DNA of 19,252 nucleotides from Hellea sp. (GTDB lineage: Bacteria > Pseudomonadota > Alphaproteobacteria > Caulobacterales > Maricaulaceae), in NCBI GenBank assembly GCA_020628635.1, contig JAHDEU010000008.1, forward strand, positions 1 to 19,252, written 5' to 3'. Both the position numbers and the translations under genes were made by a program. Shown here one piece after another: positions 7,419-14,913 of this stretch (position 1 is the first letter of the stretch; each line of letters opens with the position of its first letter). The notes beneath the pieces are model-generated. The model did not search any database, had not been told where the DNA came from, and saw only the letters and a list, made by a program, of their open reading frames with translations.

Positions 7419-8308
7419 CTAGCGGACCAACAGGACAGCGCCGCGCATGCCGGCGTCGTCACCGAACACCGGCGTCACGATCATCGACTGCGCGTCTCTA
7501 TCTTTTATGCCCAGATATCCGGCCATCTGCTCCACGAACCGCCGACATATGCGCGGCAGGATGAAGGGGGACGTCATGAGGCCGCCGCCGAGAACGATCT
7601 TGTCCGCGCAGGTCGTCAGGTGGATGGTCCGGCAGGCTTGGGCGAGATAGTCCGCAGCGATGTCCCAGCCCGGGTGGTCCGCGTCCCACTTCACAGGGTC
7701 GCCAAATCTTCGTTTCAGAGCGGTGACGGATGCCCTCGAGTCAGGTCGCATGGAATGGACAGCTTCCGGCGATCGTCGCCCACCGCTCTGGCGACGGGGA
7801 TGTGTCCGAATTCCGGGTGGCGGGGCCGCCCGATGATGAGGCCATTCGATGCGAGGCCCGCGCCTATGCCGGTCCCCACGGTGAGATAGGCCGCGTTGGT
7901 CGCCCCTGTCGCAGCGCCGCCCGACATTTCCGCCAAGAGAGCCGCGTTGACATCCGTGTCGATGCGGACCGGCAAGCCAAGCGCGTCGATGAAGGCCTGA
8001 CGGATCGGAAAATCGGACCAGCCGGGCTTGGGTGTACCAAGGAGGCTGCCGTATCCGTCCGACTCCGGATCGAGGTTCAGCGGGCCGAAACAGGCAAGCC
8101 CAAGACCCGTCATGTCCTTGGTCGTCGCACCCAACTCGGACAATGCGCGTCTGAAGAACTCGGCGCAGCCATGGACCGTTTCCAGTGGCCCTGATGTCGT
8201 GACACGACGGCGTGCGACCCAATCGACGTCCACATCATCACCGACCTGCGCAAGCCCGCATTTGAAGGTCGTGCCGCCTGCATCGATACCGCCAACATAC
8301 TGTGTCAT
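7419..8308 (-). pseudogene. ROK family sugar kinase (fructokinase/glucokinase-like), disrupted
   Basis: From ATG 8308 the protein reads MTQYVGGIDAGGTTFKCGLA, with the ATP-binding GGIDAGGTTF, then FGPLNLDP, a TPKPGW loop, DTDVNAALLAE and VGTGIGAG. This is typical of ROK kinases, which phosphorylate fructose, glucose or similar sugars. After GHIPV the frame breaks. The zinc-binding segment expected as CPFHxxCLEG survives in another frame as CPFHAT-stop-LEG. An extra base lies near 7766-7772, the stop is TGA at 7743-7741, and another shift follows. The C-terminal part continues in a third frame (RRFGDPVKW, DHPGWDIAADYLAQA, KIVLGGGLM, VFGDDAGMRGAVLLVR) to TAG at 7419. With the zinc site destroyed this is almost certainly a pseudogene. 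It converges on the integrase remnant with a 21-bp gap. Confidence 0.85.
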
Positions 8309-8401
8309 GCGTCCGCCCATTGTCTGGAGATCAGGTTCACGATGCCGCCCGCCGCAACGATGCGGCTTCGCTCACTCACGCATATCCCACCCAGCCGCGC
8401 C
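8305..8401 (-). pseudogene. Possible C-terminal tail of a lost gene upstream of the ROK kinase
   Basis: An open minus-strand frame reads into SERSRIVAAGGIVNL and then ISRQWADA and ends in a TGA that overlaps the ROK ATG (ATGA at 8308-8305), as expected for two genes of one operon. Upstream it runs into the sequence occupied by a plus-strand membrane-protein fragment, so only a tail remains. I do not recognise the family. The call is inference from the coupling and from the protein-like character of the tail. Confidence 0.3.
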
Positions 8402-8407
8402 AGGTGA

Positions 8408-8700
8408 AAGCCTGATAGAAAGGACCACGTCGCGCAGACCGGCGTCTCGCAGCAGGCGGGTATCGCGTCCAACGCGCCCGGCTATGTCTGGCTGACCGAG
8501 CGCGAAGTGCCGCTCTTCATCCTGTCGGGCGCATCGCTGGCACTCGCGCTGGTCGGGCGCTGGCGCTCGCGCAACGCGCCCTGCCCCATCGACCCGGCGG
8601 AGGCACGCGGCTGCGCCGCATGAGCGGGGTCATCCTTTGGGCGTCCGTCGCAATCTATCTGGTCGGCGGGGTCTTCACCGTCTTCGCCGCCGATCTGCCG
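8408..8700 (+). pseudogene. Broken two-TM membrane protein remnant (MerT-like layout)
   Basis: The frame 8408-8623 has no ATG or TTG start. It encodes a hydrophobic helix (VPLFILSGASLALALVG) followed by WRSRNAPCPIDPAEARGC and stops at TGA 8621. A second frame begins in the overlapping ATGA (ATG 8620) and gives another helix, VILWASVAIYLVGGVFTVFAAD, before running into antisense of the next gene. The order helix, short Cys-containing loop, helix is that of small mercuric-transport-like membrane proteins that are normally one chain. The simplest reading is one gene with a lost 5' end, a frameshift at about 8615-8622 and a lost or blurred 3' end. With the tail described to its left, this fills most of the 8309-8738 gap; I see nothing else there beyond a weak GGGGC/GCCCC hairpin near 8719-8736. 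Confidence 0.5.
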
Positions 8701-8738
8701 CTCCAGGGCTCAGGCCGAGGGGCTTTGCTCCGCCCCGA

Positions 8739-9968
8739 TCACTTCTCGCCCATCAGGCGCTTGAAGGCGTCCATGGCCTCCTTTTCGAGCTGTTCCTTTT
8801 CGGCCTCGGTCGCGACGCCGTCCGCCATGACGCGCTCGGCCTTGGCTTCGAAGCTCTCGACCTCGTCTTCGATGCTCGCCATGTCGTCATCGGTCGGGAG
8901 ATTGCCGGCGGCTTCAGCGGCCGCGTTGGCGCGCTCCTCGGCGCGTCCCCGCTCGACATGCTCGGCGAGCTTGGCTTGCGTCTCCGCCATCTGGCCCATC
9001 ATCTTCTGCACCTCGGCCTCGCTCATGCCCTGATCGCGCAGCATTCCGGCCATGCCCTCCTCGCGCATGATCTTGGCGAGGCGGTCGTTCTCCCGGCCCA
9101 TCTCCTCCATCTTCTCGCGGTCGCCGGGGTTTTTGTAGAGCTCGCTCTCGATGGAACGGCTCAGCACATCGGCGGTCGTGGTGTCGCCGTCGCCGACCAG
9201 GTTCTTCGCCGCCTCGATCTGCTGCTCGGACTGGCCGCCCATGCGCATCATCATCTCCATGGCCGCGTTGAAATCGACCTCGCCGTTTTCGTCACCGGCC
9301 AGCACGTCCAGATCGCCCGTGTCGCCCTCGATCCCCAGCGAGCCCATCAGCCCGCCCAGCACGGAGTCGGCGTCGAACCCGCCCGCTTCGCCACCGAAAC
9401 CGCCAAGCCCGCCAAAGCCGCCCATGTCCATCACGGTGTAGTCGGACGGCACCTCGAAGAGCGACGCCTTCTGACGTCCGATCTTCAGCTGGGTCACGCG
9501 GGTCGTGCCGTCGCGCGAGGTCGATTCCAGCGCGATATTGTGTTTGGTCAGGCAGACCGTGCCGAGCGAGACGGTGTAGGTCTTGCATTTGTGGCGCGCG
9601 ATCCGCTGACTGCCCGTGGGACGGCCGAGCTCATTGTCCGACAGGCCGAACCGCGACAGGGCATCGTCGACTTTCACCTTCATGGCGCGCTTGCTGCCTG
9701 CCATTTCGACGAGGGTGAAGGCCTCGCCGGCTTTCATGTCGATGATCTGCACTGTTTCCTGGCCGCCAGGGCTCATCTCGATGCGCATTTTGCCCTTGGA
9801 ATGGTACATGGTCATCGGCACGGTTTGCCCGGCGCTGGTCACGACCATTTCGGCGCGGTAGGGCTTTTTCGGCATGAGCGCGTCCGCGGCCTGCGCCGGC
9901 GCGGCGAGACCCGCCAAGCCCGATACAGTGATGGCAGCCGCAAGGCCCGTCGTCTTGAAATTTGTCAT
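8739..9968 (-). CDS. Secreted protein with DUF4412-like N-terminal domain and acidic helical C-terminus
   Basis: The 409-residue protein begins with a signal peptide (MTNFKTTGLAAAITVSGLAG, cleavage near AQA-A, residue 28). Residues about 36-180 form a beta-rich domain (YRAEMVVTSAGQTVPMTMYHSKGKMRIEM, then VQIIDMKAGEAFTLVEM) resembling DUF4412 and outer-membrane lipoprotein-sorting-like folds. One cysteine pair (KCKTYTVSLGTVC) may form a disulfide. A Gly-rich linker with GGFGG repeats (about 200-230) leads to a highly charged, Met- and Glu-rich helical region (about 270-409) that is probably coiled coil. It is presumably periplasmic or surface-linked; the role is unknown. ATG 9968 has a good Shine-Dalgarno (AAGGGA). 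It lies 55 bp downstream of another secreted-protein gene on the same strand, so co-transcription is plausible. Confidence 0.85.
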   Translation of the reverse strand: MTNFKTTGLAAAITVSGLAGLAAPAQAADALMPKKPYRAEMVVTSAGQTVPMTMYHSKGKMRIEMSPGGQETVQIIDMKAGEAFTLVEMAGSKRAMKVKVDDALSRFGLSDNELGRPTGSQRIARHKCKTYTVSLGTVCLTKHNIALESTSRDGTTRVTQLKIGRQKASLFEVPSDYTVMDMGGFGGLGGFGGEAGGFDADSVLGGLMGSLGIEGDTGDLDVLAGDENGEVDFNAAMEMMMRMGGQSEQQIEAAKNLVGDGDTTTADVLSRSIESELYKNPGDREKMEEMGRENDRLAKIMREEGMAGMLRDQGMSEAEVQKMMGQMAETQAKLAEHVERGRAEERANAAAEAAGNLPTDDDMASIEDEVESFEAKAERVMADGVATEAEKEQLEKEAMDAFKRLMGEK

Positions 9969-10023
9969 GATGCGTCCCTTCAGTGAAAAGTGGTTGGCCG
10001 TTTTCGGTCCGGCCAGGACCGCC

Positions 10024-11037
10024 TCAGCAGGCCTCTACCGTCCAGCCCGCATGATCGCCGGAGCGGCCGCAGATGCGCCTGATCCCGGCATTCATCAGGC
10101 GCGGCCGCCCGCCCATGGATGTGTCGAAATACACAACCACCTGCTCAGCGCCGACCGCGTCGTCCATCAGGCCGCTGGCCGTGACCAGCACGGCGATCCC
10201 GCCCCCATATGTGCGCGCCTCCAGCAGCTCGAAGCGCCCGCCGCCTTCTGCCGACTCCGGGGCGAGCTGGGCGTAGAGCTTGGCGATCACGGCATCACGC
10301 CCCTCGCCATTCGTCAGGTCGAACCGCTCGCGCACACCGTCCTCGGAAAAGTTGTTGTAGTCGGGAAATCCGCGCGGCAGCATGGCATCGCCCATCAGCG
10401 TCAGGCGCAACCGGTCGAATTTCGACTCCCCGAATGTCGGGAACATAGTGGCATCCACCTCCGCCCCGTCTGGCCGCTCCAGATAGCGGCCCGTGCGCGG
10501 GTCGATGCGCTGGGAAAGATCGTCGCCCAGACAGGAGAAGCGCAGGTTGAAGGCTGCCGCGCGCGACGCGCCGATGGTGAGCAGTTCGCGCGCATACGGG
10601 CTGCGCGCCCCGGAGACCGGGTCCACGCTCTCGCCCGTCCGCCAGTCGAAATAGGGCACGTCGTTGAGGCGCTTATCGCGCAGCGGCTGGCGCGTCTCAG
10701 TGTCGACCCAGAGCCCGCGTTCGATCAGGAAGCGCGCGCCCGTGGCCGCGTCCGTGACATGGCCGAACACCTCGCCGCCCGCCGTCTGCGCCTCCCCGCT
10801 GACCGGATCGACCCAGACACCGCGCGCGCTGTCATAGCGGATCGGCTCCGGCCCGCCGAGGCCGTCTTGCGTGTCGTCCTGTCCGGACATGACGGGCACT
10901 GCCGGGACGCGGTAGGTGCAGACGGGCTTCGCGGACGGGTCGTAGCGGCCCTGAGCGAAGACGGGACCGGCGCAAAGCAGCGCCGCCGCACCGGCAGAGA
11001 AAAGGGTTGCGAGAGGTCTCGGTCTGGAAGTCTTCAT
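10024..11037 (-). CDS. Secreted protein of unknown function with repeated W-x-D-x-x-[TS]-G motifs
   Basis: The 337-residue protein has a signal peptide (about 1-29, ending VFAQ). I do not recognise its family. Between residues 74 and 186 a short motif recurs: GVWVDPVSGEA, GHVTDAATGAR, GLWVDTETRQP, DWRTGESVDPVSGAR and QRIDPRTGRYL. This suggests small beta-hairpin repeats. The C-terminal half (about 200-337) looks globular, with a segment like FDTSMGGRPRLMNAGIRRICGRSGDHAGW. Cysteines occur at 40, 169 and twice near the C-terminus, likely disulfides in the periplasm. It precedes the DUF4412-like gene on the same strand and is divergent from the RsbQ-like gene across a 328-bp gap. Confidence 0.8.
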   Translation of the reverse strand: MKTSRPRPLATLFSAGAAALLCAGPVFAQGRYDPSAKPVCTYRVPAVPVMSGQDDTQDGLGGPEPIRYDSARGVWVDPVSGEAQTAGGEVFGHVTDAATGARFLIERGLWVDTETRQPLRDKRLNDVPYFDWRTGESVDPVSGARSPYARELLTIGASRAAAFNLRFSCLGDDLSQRIDPRTGRYLERPDGAEVDATMFPTFGESKFDRLRLTLMGDAMLPRGFPDYNNFSEDGVRERFDLTNGEGRDAVIAKLYAQLAPESAEGGGRFELLEARTYGGGIAVLVTASGLMDDAVGAEQVVVYFDTSMGGRPRLMNAGIRRICGRSGDHAGWTVEAC

Positions 11038-11125
11038 GATGTGCGCCCGACGTAGAAGTCACGCCAGCTCTACAGGAAACTCCGGACCGCGCCAAGTCCC
11101 CCTGACCAGCAGGGTCGTACGCCGT

Positions 11126-11182
11126 CTATCCGAGGGCCGCCTTCCAGCACGCCACCTGCTCGCGCGCGCTCCGGCAACGTGC
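11126..11182 (-). pseudogene. Relic of an argH 3' end (about the last 19 codons)
   Basis: Aligned with the intact argH end at 13504-13562, this stretch matches at 45 of 57 positions with a single 2-base gap, and both copies start with the same stop codon (CTA on the plus strand). Read on the minus strand it gives TLPER, a 2-base deletion, then EQVACWKAALG-stop; the real argH ends TSPERVREQVARWRATLS-stop. Similarity stops sharply on both sides. The changes are largely conservative, so it looks like the end of a diverged argH rather than a recent copy. It lies in the gene-free stretch 11038-11365, which otherwise shows only isolated TTAAC half-sites at 11250 and 11333 and no clear promoter. Confidence 0.7.
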
Positions 11183-11365
11183 TCTCATGGACCGGGAGAA
11201 TGCGTGCCGCGGGGTGTGGGGCTTTACTGAAAGCTGTACGCGGGATCGGTTAACGCTGCACACAGACATTGGGGACGCGACCGCGCGCAGTTCTTTCCAA
11301 CGCGCCGGGACTGCGCCATAGGACTGGCGGGATTAACTTGGGGCAATCAAGATGGGCAGCTCGGC

Positions 11366-12163
11366 ATGACGGACGTATTGCAACGACACGACGTCAGGAC
11401 CACGGGCGCGGGCGATCGCACGCTCGTGCTGATCCATGGCTATGGCTGCGACAAGACGATGTGGGACGCGGTGATACCGCTGCTTCAGAGCGACTACCGC
11501 ATCGTGACCTATGACCTGCTGGGCTGCGGCGCGTCCGACATCTCGCAATATGACAAGACCCGCTATGCCACGCTGGACGGCCATGCGTCCGACCTGGTGG
11601 ACATCGTGACCGCGCTGGAGCTGGACCGGCCCGTATTGGTCGGCCATTCGGTCAGCGCCATGACGGCCACGCTGGCGGCCAATCGGCTGGGCGAGCGCGT
11701 CGGTGCGGTGGTCATGGTCTGCCCGTCGCCGAGCTTCATCAATCATGACGGCTATGTCGGCGGGTTCGAGCCCGAAGACATCGACGCCCTGCTGGAAACG
11801 CTGGACGCGAACTATCTCGGCTGGTCGAGCGAGATGGCACCCGCCATGATGGGGACGCCGGACAAGCCCGAACATTGCGAACGGCTGACCAACAGCTTCT
11901 GCCAGGCCGACCCCGACATTGCGCGCCATTTCGCGCGCGTGACGTTCCGTGCCGATCACCGCGCAGATGTGGCCGCACTGCCGCACGACGCGCTAGTGCT
12001 GCAATGCCGCGACGACGTGATCGTGCCCGAACAGGTCGGTGCGTGGATGACCGCCAACATGCCTGCGGCCAAACTCGTGACGCTGGACGCCACGGGCCAT
12101 TGTCCGCATATCAGCTATCCGCGCGAAACCGCCGACGCGATCCGGCAGTTCCTCGAAGGCTAG
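11366..12163 (+). CDS. rsbQ: RsbQ-like alpha/beta hydrolase (RsbQ/KAI2/D14 family)
   Basis: The 265-residue cytoplasmic protein follows Bacillus RsbQ along its whole length. It has HGYGCDKTMWD (24-34), YDKTRYATLDGHASD (62-76), the nucleophile elbow GHSVS with S95, PSPSFIN (120-126), GGFEPEDID, a lid with NYLGW (149-153), and DPDIARHFA with DHRADV. QCRDD supplies the acid D217, and GHCPH supplies H245. The triad is therefore complete. RsbQ is the hydrolase required for RsbP to respond to energy stress in Bacillus; its plant relatives KAI2 and D14 are hydrolase-receptors for butenolides and strigolactones. The kinase gene starts 12 bp downstream, so the product probably supplies or senses the ligand for that kinase. 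A five-codon frame (ATG 11352, MGSSA) ends in an ATGA overlap with the start. Confidence 0.92.
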   Translation: MTDVLQRHDVRTTGAGDRTLVLIHGYGCDKTMWDAVIPLLQSDYRIVTYDLLGCGASDISQYDKTRYATLDGHASDLVDIVTALELDRPVLVGHSVSAMTATLAANRLGERVGAVVMVCPSPSFINHDGYVGGFEPEDIDALLETLDANYLGWSSEMAPAMMGTPDKPEHCERLTNSFCQADPDIARHFARVTFRADHRADVAALPHDALVLQCRDDVIVPEQVGAWMTANMPAAKLVTLDATGHCPHISYPRETADAIRQFLEG

Positions 12164-12175
12164 CCGGCTCGCACC

Positions 12176-13507
12176 GTGCACGATCCCGACCTCATTCCCG
12201 CCGGCATCGTTCGGTGTTCGCCGGATGCGCGCATAGAGGCAGTGAATGCGACCATGCTGCGCTGGGCGGGGCGGGAGAGCGTGTCGGAGCTCACGGGCCG
12301 TCCCTTCTACAGCCTGCTGAGCCCGGCGGGCCGCATCTATTTCGAGACACACATCCGGCCCATGCTGCAGGTGGAAGGCCATGTGCAGGAGATCGCACTG
12401 GAGCTGCAAACACCGGGCGGGGAACGCCGGCGCATCTATCTGAACGGGCAGGCGGAGCGGGACGAAGGCGGCGCGATCACCGCCCTGCATCTGGCGTGCT
12501 TTTCGGGCGGGCACAGGCAGAGCTATGAGCGCGAATTGCTGCGCCAGCGCCGCGATGCGGAAGGCTATGTCGCGCTGGTCAAGAGCAGCGCCGACGCCAT
12601 TATCAACACGGATGTGGATCACCGCATTGTCGGCTGGAACGCGGCCGCGCAGGCGCTGTTCGGCTACGCGGAAGCCAAGGTGGCGGGCCGGGACTGGCGC
12701 GAGGTGCTGCTGGACGGCGCGGACGCCCGGGGATCGGATGAAAATGCGGTGCGTTCGGACGGCGATGCGGTGCGCGCGGAAGCCGAGGCGCGCCACGCAA
12801 ATGGCAGCAGGGTCGCGGTGGAGTATCACAGCTCGCCCATCATGGACGGCAGCGGCGACAGGCTGGGCATGGTGACGGTCGTGCGCGACATCCGCGAGCG
12901 CCGCGCGGCGGAAGAGACTATCCGTGCGCTCAATCAGGAGGTCGTGCACCGCTCCAAGAACCAGTTCGCCGTGATCCAGGCGATTGCGCGCAGCACGGCG
13001 CGCCATTCGAGCCCCTACGACTTCGTCGAAATCTTCAGCAACCGCCTGAACGCGCTGGCGCGCAATATGAGCCTGCTGGAAATGCAGGCGAGTTCCGCGC
13101 TGGAATTGCGAGCGCTCGCGGACGCGCAGCTCGACCATCTGGATGAAGGCCTGCGCGCGCGGGTGAGCGTGGACGGGCCGTCGGTGAGCCTGGATGAGCA
13201 CACCGCGCTCTATCTCGGCCTGGCGCTGTTCGAGCTGTCCACGAATGCGTTGAAATACGGCGCGCTGTCGCAAAATGCGCGCGAGAGCGGCGGCGTGGCG
13301 GTGAGCTGGACGATGGACGGCGGGGAGCTTGCGCTGGATTGGGTGGAAACGGGTGTGCGCGGGGTGAGCGCGCCGAGCCGCGCAGGGTTTGGATCGCGCC
13401 TGACGGGCGTGCTGCTGGAGCGCAGCACGAATGGTGCGGTCAGCGCGGACTACCGGCCGGGCGGGCTCGTCTGGCGCTATGAGCGAAAGATGAAGGGGGA
13501 GAGCTAG
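12176..13507 (+). CDS. PAS-PAS-HWE/HisKA_2-type sensor histidine kinase, partner of the RsbQ-like hydrolase
   Basis: The 443-residue protein has no membrane segment or signal peptide, so it is a cytoplasmic sensor. PAS-1 (about 8-110) carries the SPAGRIYFETHIRPMLQ and VQEIALELQ pattern; PAS-2 (about 130-240) has SSADAIINTD and GWNAAAQALFGY and ends VVRDIRERRAAEE. The kinase part has phospho-acceptor H258 in VVHRSKNQFAVIQAIARST, an N box FELSTNALKYGALS (352-365), the W-x-E motif as LDWVE (388-391) and GFGSRLTG (404-411). The N-box histidine that helps name the HWE family is phenylalanine here (F352). The start is GTG 12176, 12 bp after the hydrolase gene; ATG 12254 would cut PAS-1. No response regulator is nearby. 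Its TAG overlaps the argH stop tail to tail (CTAG, 13504-13507). Confidence 0.9.
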   Translation: MHDPDLIPAGIVRCSPDARIEAVNATMLRWAGRESVSELTGRPFYSLLSPAGRIYFETHIRPMLQVEGHVQEIALELQTPGGERRRIYLNGQAERDEGGAITALHLACFSGGHRQSYERELLRQRRDAEGYVALVKSSADAIINTDVDHRIVGWNAAAQALFGYAEAKVAGRDWREVLLDGADARGSDENAVRSDGDAVRAEAEARHANGSRVAVEYHSSPIMDGSGDRLGMVTVVRDIRERRAAEETIRALNQEVVHRSKNQFAVIQAIARSTARHSSPYDFVEIFSNRLNALARNMSLLEMQASSALELRALADAQLDHLDEGLRARVSVDGPSVSLDEHTALYLGLALFELSTNALKYGALSQNARESGGVAVSWTMDGGELALDWVETGVRGVSAPSRAGFGSRLTGVLLERSTNGAVSADYRPGGLVWRYERKMKGES

Positions 13508-14913
13508 GAGAGCGTCGCGCGCCAGCGCGCGACCTGCTCTCGCACGCGCTCCGGCGACGTGCCGCCGTAAGACGTGCGCGAGGTGGCAGAGGCGAGCGGG
13601 GTGAGCACGTCGAACACAGCCTCAGTGATGCCCAGCTCGACCGACTGCATCTGTTCAAGGGAGAGCGCGTCGAGCGTCACGCCTTCGCGTTCGGCCATCG
13701 CCACGATGCGGCCGGTGACGTGGTGGGCGTCGCGGAACGGCATGTTCAGCCGCATGACGAGCCAGTCGGCAAGATCGGTCGCCGTCGAGAAGGCCGCGCC
13801 TGCGGCTTCCGCCAGACGGCGCTCGTTCGGGACCATGTCGGCGACCATGCCGGCCATGGCCTGCAGGGACAGGTCGAGCGCATCGAAGGCTTCGAACACC
13901 GGCTCCTTGTCCTCCTGCATGTCCTTGGAATAGGCGAGCGGCAGGCCCTTCATCACGATGGTCAGCGCGGTCAGGCTGCCGGTGATGCGGCCGACTTTGG
14001 CGCGCACAAGCTCGGCCGCGTCGGGATTGCGCTTTTGCGGCATGATGGAGGAGCCGGTGGTGAAGGCGTCCGACAGCGCGACAAAGCGGAACTGCGCGGA
14101 CGTCCAGATGACGATTTCCTCGGAGAGCCGCGACAGGTGCGTGGCGCAGATCGTCGCCGCCGCCATCGCTTCCAGCGCAAAGTCGCGCGCCGACACGGCG
14201 TCGAGCGAATTGGCCATGGGGCGGTCGAAACCGAGCGCGGCAGCCGTGGCGTCGCGATCGATGGGATAGGGCGTGCCGGCGAGCGCCGCCGCGCCGAGCG
14301 GGCTTTCATTCATGCGCGCGCGGCAATCGGCAAAGCGCCCCCGGTCGCGCGCGAACATTTCCAGATAGGCCAGCATGTGGTGGCCGAAGGTCACGGGCTG
14401 CGCGGACTGCAGATGGGTGAAGCCGGGCATGATGGTATCAGCGTGAGCGTCCGCCTGGTCGAGCAGCGCGCGCATCAGCCGCGCGATCAGCGTGTCCATC
14501 CAGTCGAGCTGTTCGCGCACCCACAGGCGGAAGTCGGTCGCGACCTGGTCATTGCGGGACCGCCCCGTATGCAGCCGTCCGCCCGCATCGCCGATGCGCT
14601 CCTTCAGCCGCGCTTCGACGTTGAGGTGGATGTCTTCCAACTCGTCCGAGAAGTCGAACGCGCCCGCCTCGATCTCGGCCAGGATCGCGTCGAGCCCGGA
14701 CAGGATCGCGTCGCGGTCGTCCTGCGTGATGATGCCTTGCGCGGCGAGCATGGTGGCGTGGGCCTTGGAGCCTTGGATGTCCTGCCTGGCCAGCCGCTGG
14801 TCGAACCCGACGGAGGCGTTGATCATGCGCATGATGTCAGATGGCTGTGCGCTGAAACGCCCGCCCCACATGCTCTGGCCTTTGGGGCTGCGGCTTCCTA
14901 CGTCGTCGCTCAT
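13504..14913 (-). CDS. argH: Argininosuccinate lyase
   Basis: ArgH splits argininosuccinate into arginine and fumarate, the last step of arginine synthesis, as a cytoplasmic homotetramer. The 469-residue chain from ATG 14913 is close to the usual 455-470. It shows MWGGRFS near the start, HTGRSRND (115-122), PGFTHLQSAQPVTFGHH (163-179) with the catalytic histidine region, and the family signature GSSIMPQKRNP (287-297) holding the catalytic serine loop. A longer frame reaches 15060, but the extra N-terminus is not ArgH-like and overlaps the divergent gene. Its ATG shares the palindrome CATG (14911-14914) with the start of the TlpA-like gene, so both ends of argH overlap neighbours. A relic of an argH end lies at 11126-11182. 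Confidence 0.97.
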   Translation of the reverse strand: MSDDVGSRSPKGQSMWGGRFSAQPSDIMRMINASVGFDQRLARQDIQGSKAHATMLAAQGIITQDDRDAILSGLDAILAEIEAGAFDFSDELEDIHLNVEARLKERIGDAGGRLHTGRSRNDQVATDFRLWVREQLDWMDTLIARLMRALLDQADAHADTIMPGFTHLQSAQPVTFGHHMLAYLEMFARDRGRFADCRARMNESPLGAAALAGTPYPIDRDATAAALGFDRPMANSLDAVSARDFALEAMAAATICATHLSRLSEEIVIWTSAQFRFVALSDAFTTGSSIMPQKRNPDAAELVRAKVGRITGSLTALTIVMKGLPLAYSKDMQEDKEPVFEAFDALDLSLQAMAGMVADMVPNERRLAEAAGAAFSTATDLADWLVMRLNMPFRDAHHVTGRIVAMAEREGVTLDALSLEQMQSVELGITEAVFDVLTPLASATSRTSYGGTSPERVREQVARWRATLS

